11,634 nucleotides of DNA from an uncultured Clostridia bacterium (GTDB lineage Bacteria > Bacillota > Clostridia > Oscillospirales > JAAYOS01): positions 1-11,634 of the forward strand of contig CALXAZ010000097.1 of NCBI GenBank assembly GCA_944386395.1, read 5' to 3'. Both the position numbers and the translations under genes were made by a program. The notes under the pieces were generated by a model. That model was not told the origin of the DNA. It searched no databases and saw only the letters and a list, made by a program, of their open reading frames with translations. This document shows, one piece after another, positions 1 to 5,810 of the stretch. Each line of letters opens with the position of its first letter. The first letter of the stretch is position 1.

Positions 1-563
1 CGCACAGAGGATACGCTCGATTTGACAAGGCTACCCGACGCTAGCGGCATAAGCGACGCTGTACCCGTATCACTTATACCATGCCCCAGCGCACCAAACG
101 CTCCTGTATCTGGATCGTAATACGTAAGCGTACCTATTCCCGCAATGCTATCCCTCGCCCATACTCCCAGCTTCCACTGTCCTCCTGTCTCCTTTGCCGG
201 AACTATCGTCGTTATGCATTCTTCTCCTCCACGCACATATTTTAGGGTCATCTCCCCTCCTCTGTTTACGGCATCTCTCAGAGTTTGTGCCGAATTTATC
301 TTTTGAGAATTTATCTCTGTTATAACATCTCCTATACACAACCCCGCGCTCTTTGCCGGAGATTTCCCTCCAGAGTCTGTCTCTACCTCTGATATTCCTA
401 CTATTATCACTCCCTCAGAAATCATCTTGATTCCGGCAGTCATACCTAGCGGCACAAGATATTCCGTTTCCGCTCCCTGTGCATGTGCGCAGGGTACCGA
501 AGAAAAAAAGATCATAAGCGCGCAACATATTGCAAGCGCCTTCATTTCTCTCACAATTTTCAT
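1..563 (-). CDS. spoIVB: SpoIVB, sporulation serine peptidase (S55), N-terminal part
   Basis: SpoIVB is made in the forespore and secreted into the intermembrane space, where it triggers processing of pro-sigma-K through SpoIVFA/SpoIVFB. The visible 187 residues, read in the minus frame to the window edge, show a hydrophobic N-terminal segment (about 9-28), a PDZ domain (about 35-122, with the GLCIGDVITEIN core) and the start of the S55 peptidase domain. That domain carries the family hallmarks RDSIAGIGTLTYYDP and GALGHGI, whose His161 should be the catalytic histidine. The Asp and Ser of the triad lie beyond the window. ATG 563 sits about 11 nt after an AGGAGG; in-frame ATG 572 is possible but only 2 nt from it. 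The segment before the PDZ is shorter than in B. subtilis SpoIVB. The gene is divergent from the neighbour at 818, and no recN precedes it. Identity is confident; the exact start is less so. Confidence 0.93.
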   Translation of the reverse strand, partial: MKIVREMKALAICCALMIFFSSVPCAHAQGAETEYLVPLGMTAGIKMISEGVIIVGISEVETDSGGKSPAKSAGLCIGDVITEINSQKINSAQTLRDAVNRGGEMTLKYVRGGEECITTIVPAKETGGQWKLGVWARDSIAGIGTLTYYDPDTGAFGALGHGISDTGTASLMPLASGSLVKSSVSSV

Positions 564-572
564 CTCTTCCAT

Positions 573-817
573 TCCCTCCTACCGTAATAACCGGCATTTT
601 TATTTTGAAAATATATTGTGCAAAACATTTTCTGTTTTAATTATCTCCTTTGCAGTTTTTAAAATCAGTGTTAATTCCCTCCGTATATGGATTTAAAGAT
701 ACTCCTTTTGCTTCCAACACCTTTTTTCATTAACGCTCGTCACACAACCCTTTATTTTCTTTTCTATTATTGTAAAATATGTTAAAATATTTTTAATACC
801 TTAAGCTGGAGGTTTTT
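573..817. other. Divergent intergenic region, spoIVB / DUF2493 gene
   Basis: AT-rich spacer of about 245 bp that must hold the start signals of both divergent genes. No convincing ORF is present. On the minus strand, besides the SD of spoIVB, there are two further SD-like stretches without a sensible start codon (an AGGAGAT at about 645-651 and a GGAGGG at about 676-681). A CAAAATA at 601-607 (minus) resembles the sigma-G -10 used by the spore-protein gene at 4538 but lacks a good -35. On the plus strand, TAAAAT at 783-788 could be a -10 for the gene at 818. I see no strong hairpin. Confidence 0.4.
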
Positions 818-1192
818 ATGAAAGTCGCAATAATTGGTTCTCGAAACTTGTCGTCTTCCGAATATGACAAACTGTGGAAAGTTATTCCCTCAGGGTGCAG
901 CGAAATTATATCAGGAGGAAGTGATGGTGCAGACACCTTCGCCGAAAAATTTGCAAATAAAAACAATATACCTGCCAGGTATTTTGTTCCAGAATACGAG
1001 AAATTTGGCAAATATTCTCCTTTACGCAGGAATGACCAGATAATAGAGTCTGCCGATTATGTCGTAGCCCTGTGGGACGGTAAATCCCGTGGCACAGCAT
1101 ATGTTATACACTCATGTATCATTATTAGTAAGCCTGTAAAAATTGTTATATCGCAAAGTTACAACGAAATTAAACCGTCAGATATAACATAA
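818..1192 (+). CDS. SLOG-superfamily protein, DUF2493 (YAcAr-like)
   Basis: A 124-residue protein that matches the DUF2493 pattern within the SLOG (SMF/DprA-LOG) Rossmann-like superfamily. It has an N-terminal beta strand ending in a nucleotide-loop motif (MKVAIIGSRN, 1-10), the IISGGSDGAD loop near residues 31-40, an RRND segment after the third strand, and a WDGKSRGT motif near 87-94. Members of this superfamily are thought to bind nucleotides or nucleotide-derived ligands. No enzymatic role is established for this subfamily, so function is left open. The ATG follows GGAGG by about 5-6 nt. The gene stands alone on the plus strand, divergent from spoIVB and separated from the Crp/Fnr gene by a promoter. 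Family assignment is fairly sure; substrate and role are unknown. Confidence 0.85.
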   Translation: MKVAIIGSRNLSSSEYDKLWKVIPSGCSEIISGGSDGADTFAEKFANKNNIPARYFVPEYEKFGKYSPLRRNDQIIESADYVVALWDGKSRGTAYVIHSCIIISKPVKIVISQSYNEIKPSDIT

Positions 1193-1256
1193 ATCTATTG
1201 TCTTTTATACCCACATACATACATATACCTCTGTAAATTTTATGCAGCTTTTACGA

Positions 1257-1285
1257 TTGACAAAGTGTTAACGAACATATATAAT
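1257..1285 (+). promoter_or_regulatory. Consensus sigma-A promoter of the Crp/ABC module
   Basis: TTGACA (1257-1262) and TATAAT (1280-1285) are both perfect consensus, separated by exactly 17 bp. Transcription should start near 1291-1293, about 37 nt before the chosen ATG of the Crp/Fnr gene. So strong a core promoter suggests that output is limited by a regulator, which fits the inverted repeat immediately downstream. Confidence 0.88.
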
Positions 1286-1286
1286 C

Positions 1287-1310
1287 AAACCGTCTTAAAT
1301 GAGACAGTTT
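1287..1310 (+). promoter_or_regulatory. Inverted repeat at the transcription start, candidate Crp/Fnr operator
   Basis: AAACCGTCT (1287-1295) and AGACAGTTT (1302-1310) form an imperfect 9-bp inverted repeat (8 of 9 positions match) with a 6-bp spacer. The inner part, CGTCT-N6-AGACA, has the 5-6-5 geometry seen in Crp-type binding sites (TGTGA-N6-TCACA), though not the same bases. It covers the predicted +1, where a bound protein would be expected to repress. Autoregulation by the adjacent Crp/Fnr protein is inferred. A hairpin at the 5' end of the mRNA is the alternative. Confidence 0.5.
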
Positions 1311-1328
1311 AAGGTGTTTGGAGGAGTT

Positions 1329-1976
1329 ATGGCTTTAACTGCGCGCCAGTTGAATATAGTTTCCTCATGCTTTCTTTTCAAAGGAGTGGATAAGCTGCCT
1401 GAAAGCATATTTTCCCTTACCGCAAGACAGTTCTCCGCCGGTGAGGATATATATACTGAGATGAGCTTTAGCCGTTCAGTTGGACTGATAACACGGGGAC
1501 GAGCCGTTGTATATAAAAACGACGGTGTTCTTCTGAATACTCTGGCAGAGGGAGACAGCTTTGGCGTAGCTGCCCTGTTTGGAACGGTGGATTACTACGT
1601 AACAACCGTACGGGCAAAGGGTAGATGCGATGTTGTTTTTATCTCAGATACTCTACTCACTGAGCTCTTTAAAAGCGAACCTGCAACCGTTATAAATTAC
1701 ATAACCTTCCTGTCAGACAGGATAAGGTTTTTAAACAGCAAAATTTCAAATTTTGCTGTCCCTAATACTGAGACTGCACTTGGAATGTATCTCTATGAAA
1801 ACCAATGTGACGGAACGGTTTCAATCCCTGGTAGCTATGCTTCGCTTGCAAGACAGTTGAACATGGGTAGGGCGTCTCTTTATCGCTCTCTCGAAAAATT
1901 AGAAACAGAGGGAGTTATTTCCCGCAAAGAAAAAACCATAATAATTCTAAAGCCTGAAAAACTTCGCAAAATCTGA
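1329..1976 (+). CDS. Crp/Fnr-family transcriptional regulator
   Basis: A 215-residue regulator with an N-terminal cyclic-nucleotide-binding-like beta-barrel (about 20-120, including LITRGRAVVYK and a TLAEGDSFGVAALFG stretch at the phosphate-cassette position), a dimerisation helix (about 120-142, ITFLSDRIRFLNSKI) and a C-terminal winged helix-turn-helix (about 168-196, YASLARQLNMGRASLYRSLEKLE). Cysteines occur only at 14, 100 and 160, so there is no FNR-type Fe-S cluster motif, and the cassette is not a good match to cAMP-binding Crp. The effector is therefore unknown. I chose ATG 1329, 2-4 nt after GGAGGAG; an in-frame ATG at 1299 lies almost on the predicted +1 and inside the inverted repeat. 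The ABC importer begins 44 nt downstream on the same strand, so it is probably the main target. Confidence 0.9.
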   Translation: MALTARQLNIVSSCFLFKGVDKLPESIFSLTARQFSAGEDIYTEMSFSRSVGLITRGRAVVYKNDGVLLNTLAEGDSFGVAALFGTVDYYVTTVRAKGRCDVVFISDTLLTELFKSEPATVINYITFLSDRIRFLNSKISNFAVPNTETALGMYLYENQCDGTVSIPGSYASLARQLNMGRASLYRSLEKLETEGVISRKEKTIIILKPEKLRKI

Positions 1977-1984
1977 TTATCTGT

Positions 1985-1996
1985 CGGGATATCCCG
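1985..1996. repeat. 12-bp perfect palindrome between regulator and receptor genes
   Basis: CGGGATATCCCG is perfectly self-complementary and lies in the 44-nt gap between the Crp/Fnr gene and the lipoprotein gene, 24 nt before the latter's ATG. It has no following T-tract, so it is not a normal terminator. It could be an mRNA-stabilising hairpin or a protein-binding site. It does not resemble the inverted repeat at 1287-1310. Confidence 0.35.
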
Positions 1997-2020
1997 GCGC
2001 TGTAAAACGGAGGAAATTTT

Positions 2021-3091
2021 ATGAAAAAAGCTCTTTCCATTATAATGGTGCTTGTCCTTGTATTTTCATTTACCGCATGTGGAAACACTTCTGATACCAC
2101 AGCGGCAACTACTGAATCTACAACCGAAACCACTACTGAAGCTACAACAGAGGCTACCACTGAAGCTACTACTGAATCCGCCGAAAAGATTGATATTAGC
2201 ATCGCTACCTTAAAGGGACCTACCGGCATCGGTATGATAAAGATGATAGACGATGCTGCAAACGGCAAAACTGCCAACAACTATGAATTCACCCTCGCCG
2301 GCTCTCCCGACGAGATAACTGGTGGTATCATAAATGGAGATTACGATATAGCTGCTGTTTCCACAAATCTTGCCGCCGTTCTTTACAACAAGACAAATGG
2401 TGCGGTTAAAGTAATGTCAATAGTCACAAAAGGCACTCTGTATGTTGTTACAACGCGTGATGACATAAACAGCATTGCTGATCTTGCAGGTAAGACGATT
2501 GTCTCCACAGGTCAGGGTTCCACACCTGAATACGCTATTGACTATATCCTTTCCGAAAACGGTCTTTCTGTTGGCGAAGATGTAACTGTGGAATATGTCA
2601 GCGAAACTGCCGAACTCGCAAGTCGCCTTGCCGCAGGCACTGCAGACATTGCCGTTATGCCAGAGCCGTTTGTCACAAGCGTCCTTATGCAAAACGAGAA
2701 TGCCCATGTTGCTCTTGATCTGACAGCTGAATGGGATGCTGTTAGCCCCGAAGGAAGTGGTCTTGTGATGAGCGCTGTGCTTGTCCAGCAGAAGCTCATA
2801 GACGAACATCCTGAAGCTATTGCTGCATTCCTCGAGGAATATGAGGCTTCTATAGCCTTTGTAAACGACAGTGAGACCCTTCCCCAGGCTGCTGAGCTGG
2901 TTGCTGAGCAGGGCATAATTGCTAAAGCTGAAATTGCCGAAAAAGCCATCCCAGGCTGCAACATAGTATTTCTCACCGGCGACGAAATGGTGAGTGCATG
3001 CGACGGCTTCCTGAGCGTTTTGTATGAGGCAAATCCTCAGTCTGTTGGAGGAACACTTCCAGATGAAAACCTTTATTATATCGCACAGTAA
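2021..3091 (+). CDS. NitT/TauT-type ABC transporter substrate-binding lipoprotein
   Basis: A 356-residue extracellular receptor of the SsuA/TauA/NMT1-like class (COG0715 type). Residues 1-19 are a signal peptide ending in a lipobox, FTAC, with Cys20 as the lipid anchor. Residues 23-55 are a low-complexity Thr/Glu/Ala linker. The binding domain starts near IDISIATLKGPTGIGM and shows typical family features: GIINGDYDIAAVSTNLA, a conserved IADLAGKTIVSTGQGSTPEYAIDYILSEN-like region (about 152-180) and the RLAAGTADIAVMPEPFVT segment. ATG follows CGGAGGAAATTTT. Its 3' end overlaps the permease by 29 nt. Relatives bind nitrate, sulfonates, taurine or pyrimidine precursors, but no residue pattern here settles the ligand. 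Class is confident; substrate is unknown. Confidence 0.9.
   Translation: MKKALSIIMVLVLVFSFTACGNTSDTTAATTESTTETTTEATTEATTEATTESAEKIDISIATLKGPTGIGMIKMIDDAANGKTANNYEFTLAGSPDEITGGIINGDYDIAAVSTNLAAVLYNKTNGAVKVMSIVTKGTLYVVTTRDDINSIADLAGKTIVSTGQGSTPEYAIDYILSENGLSVGEDVTVEYVSETAELASRLAAGTADIAVMPEPFVTSVLMQNENAHVALDLTAEWDAVSPEGSGLVMSAVLVQQKLIDEHPEAIAAFLEEYEASIAFVNDSETLPQAAELVAEQGIIAKAEIAEKAIPGCNIVFLTGDEMVSACDGFLSVLYEANPQSVGGTLPDENLYYIAQ
2108..2179 (+). repeat. Degenerate 12-nt repeat encoding the Thr-Thr-Glu-Ala linker
   Basis: About six imperfect copies of an ACN-ACN-GAR-(GCN/TCN) unit encode a TTE(A/S/T) repeat at residues 30-53 of the lipoprotein. Third codon positions vary between copies, so the repeat is old or maintained at the protein level. 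Such linkers tether the binding domain to the lipid anchor across the cell wall. Confidence 0.75.
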
Positions 3092-3845
3092 AATAATAAT
3101 AAAAATACTTGTCGGTGCAGTCTGGCTTATTTTGTGGCAGTGTGCCTACAACGCCGTGGGGGTAGACCTTTTAATGGTCTCCCCCTTAACGGTTTTACGG
3201 CGGCTTTCTGTCCTCGTGCTTGAAGGTTCGTTTTGGCTCATCATTGCCGGCAGCATGGGACGTATTCTGTTGGGATTTTTTCTGGGTCTTGTAACCGGAG
3301 TTGTTATCGCTGTGCTCACATCTCGCTTCTACACAATGTACGAGTTTTTTTCTCTTCCTCTGAACATAATAAAAGCAACTCCCGTTGCTTCCTTCGTTAT
3401 ACTTGCACTCGTTTGGATTCGTGGGACAAACCTCTCGGTTTTTATTGCTTTTCTAATGGTTTTGCCCCTTATTTGGTCAAATATGCACGAAGGTATAACA
3501 AAAGTCGATAGGAATCTATTGGAGATGGCTCAGGTATATGCGGTAAAAAAAATATCAATATTAAAAAATATTACAATTCCATCTGTCCTTCCCTATTTTA
3601 TGTCCGCTCTTCGCGTAGGTCTTGGTTTTTCGTGGAAAGCTGGCATTGCGGGTGAAGTAATTGCAATTCCTAAAAACGCCATCGGTACTCAACTCTATAA
3701 CTCAAAGATATACCTTGAAACTCCTGATTTATTTGCATGGACCACCGTTATCATTATACTATCCGTGCTGATCGAAAAATTTATGGTATTTATTATCGAT
3801 CGAACTACTTCCCGGATAAACCGCATTCCGGAGGTGTCAAAATGA
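3063..3845 (+). CDS. NitT/TauT-type ABC transporter permease
   Basis: A 260-residue inner-membrane permease (binding-protein-dependent transport inner membrane component, COG0600 type) with about six hydrophobic segments. The EAA loop that contacts the ATPase is visible near residues 153-176 (LLEMAQVYAVKKISILKNI then IPSVLP). The ATP-x-ASF segment around 105-111 and the SALRVGLGFSWKAGIAGEVI-like region are typical of SsuC/TauC permeases. The longer frame extends to 3024, but ATG 3063 is preferred because GGAGG at 3047-3051 lies 11 nt before it and because the protein then begins like its relatives. The start overlaps the receptor gene by 29 nt, and the stop overlaps the ATPase start in an ATGA, so all three importer genes are translationally coupled. 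Confidence 0.92.
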   Translation: MKTFIISHSKIIIKILVGAVWLILWQCAYNAVGVDLLMVSPLTVLRRLSVLVLEGSFWLIIAGSMGRILLGFFLGLVTGVVIAVLTSRFYTMYEFFSLPLNIIKATPVASFVILALVWIRGTNLSVFIAFLMVLPLIWSNMHEGITKVDRNLLEMAQVYAVKKISILKNITIPSVLPYFMSALRVGLGFSWKAGIAGEVIAIPKNAIGTQLYNSKIYLETPDLFAWTTVIIILSVLIEKFMVFIIDRTTSRINRIPEVSK

Positions 3846-4429
3846 GCATTATTTTTAAAAATGTTTCCTTCTCCTATGGAAAAAAACAGGTTTTAAAAAA
3901 CATCTCATTTGAACTCCAGGTTGGTGAAAGAGCCTGCCTTATGGGAGGCTCCGGAGCCGGAAAAACTACTATTCTCAGGTTGCTTGCTGCTCTGGAAAAG
4001 CCTGACTCAGGAAACATATCAGGTATTCCAAAAAATGGAATATCATTTGTTTTTCAGGAAAATCGCCTTCTTCCAAATTTGTCTGTAATTGATAATCTTC
4101 TTTTTGTTTCCCCAGATATTCAACGCAAAACTTTTGAGGGATATTTGAACGAGGTTGGGCTTGACGGAGTCGCAGATATGCTGCCTGGAGAGCTCAGCGG
4201 AGGCATGGCGCGCCGTGTAGCTATTGTCCGGGCTGTCGCTTTTTCCAGCGAGCTCTTACTCCTCGATGAGCCATTTAGCGGTCTGGATGTTGAAACAAGG
4301 CGCAAAACTGCGGGATTTATTTTGAAATATTCCGGAGAAAAAACAATTTTTGCCGTGACACACGACCCATTTGAAGCCGAGCTGTTAAAAGCTAAAATCG
4401 TCAATATAGAAAACCTTGATATATTCTAA
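3842..4429 (+). CDS. NitT/TauT-type ABC transporter ATP-binding protein
   Basis: The ATPase that powers the importer. All motifs are intact in 195 residues: Walker A GGSGAGKTT (35-43), Q-loop Gln72 in VFQENRLLP, signature LSGGM (118-122), Walker B LLLLDEP (138-144) with the D-loop SGLD, and switch His174 in VTHD. It is clearly shorter than typical SsuB/TauB-type proteins (about 240-260 residues): the C-terminal tail after the H-loop is nearly absent and the helical subdomain is compact. The ATG overlaps the permease stop (ATGA) and follows GGAGGTG by 5-7 nt. No clear terminator follows. The closest relation is to SsuB/TauB/NrtD-like ATPases; the substrate cannot be read from this subunit. Confidence 0.92.
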   Translation: MSIIFKNVSFSYGKKQVLKNISFELQVGERACLMGGSGAGKTTILRLLAALEKPDSGNISGIPKNGISFVFQENRLLPNLSVIDNLLFVSPDIQRKTFEGYLNEVGLDGVADMLPGELSGGMARRVAIVRAVAFSSELLLLDEPFSGLDVETRRKTAGFILKYSGEKTIFAVTHDPFEAELLKAKIVNIENLDIF

Positions 4430-4469
4430 GCCTCTTCTCCTTTGTTAAATGTACCTTCCACAATTTTGC

Positions 4470-4499
4470 TGAATATTAGACAAATATAAAGCCAAAATA
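4470..4499 (+). promoter_or_regulatory. Sigma-G-like promoter of the spore-protein gene
   Basis: TGAATA (4470-4475) is the classical sigma-G -35 sequence. It is followed after 17 bp by CAAAATA (4493-4499), which matches the CATACTA-type -10 at 5 of 7 positions. It lies 38 nt before the ATG of the alpha/beta-type SASP gene. This is the expected promoter class, because these genes are transcribed in the late forespore. Confidence 0.6.
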
Positions 4500-4537
4500 T
4501 CTGTGCGGACAAAGACAAAAAGGAGTTGAAAACAACA

Positions 4538-4741
4538 ATGGCTAATAACAGTAGCAGAAACAGAGTAATGGTTCCGGAGGCTCGCGAAGCTATGGACCGC
4601 TTTAAGATGGAAGCTGCCAACGAAGTAGGCGTTAATCTCAAGCAGGGCTACAATGGCGATCTCACATCCAAGCAGGCAGGAAGCGTTGGCGGTCAGATGG
4701 TTAAGAAGATGATCGAAGCCTACGAGAACGGTCTTAAGTAA
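4538..4741 (+). CDS. Alpha/beta-type small acid-soluble spore protein (SASP)
   Basis: A 67-residue DNA-binding protein that coats spore DNA in the dormant forespore and protects it from UV and other damage. The sequence shows the family blocks: NRVMVPEAREAMDRFKMEAANEVGVNL (8-34) and the C-terminal GSVGGQMVKKMIEAYE (48-63), whose GSVGG and Lys residues contact DNA. The germination protease normally cuts within a sequence like EIASEF; the equivalent here is EAANEV (25-30), somewhat divergent. An upstream in-frame TTG at 4526 directly abuts the AGGAG and is rejected; ATG 4538 gives the family N-terminus MANN. The gene is monocistronic, with a sigma-G-like promoter upstream and a strong terminator downstream. 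Confidence 0.96.
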   Translation: MANNSSRNRVMVPEAREAMDRFKMEAANEVGVNLKQGYNGDLTSKQAGSVGGQMVKKMIEAYENGLK

Positions 4742-4756
4742 CAATATTTTCTGACA

Positions 4757-4772
4757 GGGCAGGTATCTGCCC
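4757..4772. repeat. Small hairpin after the SASP gene
   Basis: GGGCAG (4757-4762) and CTGCCC (4767-4772) form a perfect 6-bp stem with a GTAT loop, 15 nt after the SASP stop. An A-rich stretch follows on the plus strand and a short gap before a T/A run on the minus strand. It may assist the larger terminator next to it or end minus-strand transcripts that read through. Confidence 0.4.
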
Positions 4773-4779
4773 AAAACAA

Positions 4780-4815
4780 AATCCCGGATACACCTTAAGT
4801 GGTGTATCCGGGATT
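4780..4815. terminator. Bidirectional intrinsic terminator between convergent genes
   Basis: AATCCCGGATACACC (4780-4794) and its exact complement GGTGTATCCGGGATT (4801-4815) make a perfect 15-bp stem with a 6-nt loop. On the plus strand it is followed by TTGTTTATC; on the minus strand by TTGTTTTGG. It can therefore terminate both the SASP transcript and the minus-strand nucleoside-transport operon, whose last gene ends at 4824. Confidence 0.92.
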
Positions 4816-4823
4816 GTTTATCT

Positions 4824-5810
4824 CTATCGTTCTTCTCTGAAATATGAAACGCCCAAATGTGCCGGAGGCTGATTTTCACGACGTTTACGCATACTAACAA
4901 TAATAAGTACCATTATTGTTACAACATATGGCAACATCTTGAATATTTCCTGTGCGCTCATACCGAGATTCTGAATGTAATTGTGAACAATGAACAGTCC
5001 GCCAAAAAGAATTGAACCGATTATGCTCATGTTTGGTCTCCACATAGCGAAAATAACAAGCGCTATCGCAAGCCATCCTCTGTCTCCAAAACCATCATTT
5101 GACCACACTCCGCATGCATAGTCCATCACATAATACAGCCCGCCCAATCCAGCAATTATACTTCCTATACATGTAGCCAAATACTTATACCGGTTTACAT
5201 TTATCCCAGCAGCATCCGCTGTTGCAGGATTTTCTCCAACTGCTCGCAGATGAAGCCCTATTCGGGTACGATTCAGTACAAATGAAGTCATAATAGCTAA
5301 AACAATAGCAGCATATGCCAGAAAACTATATGAGAAAAATATTTCGCCGATCCATCCCAGTCCCTCGGCAAACGGGAGTGTCTTTCTAAAGCAATTACTT
5401 GTAGCTGTCAGGCTTATTGAGGGCATATCGCTGTCAACAAGCTTTATAAGCGAACCACCAAAGAAATTCCCAAAGCCAGTACCAAAAGTAGTCAGTGCAA
5501 GACCGGTAACATTTTGGTTTGCACGGAGCGTTACAGTCAAAAGAGCATATATAAGCCCCATAGCCAGAGAACCAAGGATCGAAGAAAATAGCGGTATTAT
5601 GATAGCAAGAAACGTATTTATTTGAGATGTATCTGCAAGTGACCGCTCGTATAGAAAGGCTCCAATTACTCCGCTTATTCCGCCTACATACATGATTCCA
5701 GGAATACCCAGATTTAGATTTCCTGATTTTTCTGTAATTATTTCTCCAGTAGAGCCAAACAGAAGCGGAATACCCTGAACAACTGCGCGCTGAATAAATG
5801 AAGCTATCAT
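4824..5810 (-). CDS. Nucleoside ABC transporter permease (NupQ/YufQ-like)
   Basis: A 328-residue membrane protein of the BPD_transp_2 family, COG1079 type, the second permease of BMP-linked nucleoside importers. The family signature region is clear: STGEIITEKSGNLNLGIPGIM near residues 20-40, then several hydrophobic helices, LRAVGENPATADAAGINVNRYK around 192-213, and a terminal helix before the charged tail. Its ATG overlaps the stop codon of the preceding permease (TGATG, 1 nt), and GGAGGAAGAG in that gene's last codons serves as ribosome binding site. It is the last gene of the operon and ends 9 nt before the shared terminator. Together with the gene at 5810-6922 it forms the heterodimeric channel. 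Nucleoside specificity rests on family membership and on xpt in the same operon. Confidence 0.93.
   Translation of the reverse strand: MIASFIQRAVVQGIPLLFGSTGEIITEKSGNLNLGIPGIMYVGGISGVIGAFLYERSLADTSQINTFLAIIIPLFSSILGSLAMGLIYALLTVTLRANQNVTGLALTTFGTGFGNFFGGSLIKLVDSDMPSISLTATSNCFRKTLPFAEGLGWIGEIFFSYSFLAYAAIVLAIMTSFVLNRTRIGLHLRAVGENPATADAAGINVNRYKYLATCIGSIIAGLGGLYYVMDYACGVWSNDGFGDRGWLAIALVIFAMWRPNMSIIGSILFGGLFIVHNYIQNLGMSAQEIFKMLPYVVTIMVLIIVSMRKRRENQPPAHLGVSYFREER

Noticed and set aside
601..607. Sigma-G/sigma-F -10-like CAAAATA upstream of spoIVB
   Set aside because: No acceptable -35 at 16-18 bp; one AT-rich heptamer is too weak.
1710..1735. CCTGTCAGACAGG palindrome inside the Crp/Fnr gene
   Set aside because: Lies within coding sequence; short enough to be chance and not spaced like the repeat at 1287-1310.
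4526..4537. TTG start four codons upstream of the SASP ATG
   Set aside because: It directly abuts the AGGAG, leaving no spacer, and the ATG at 4538 gives the normal SASP N-terminus.
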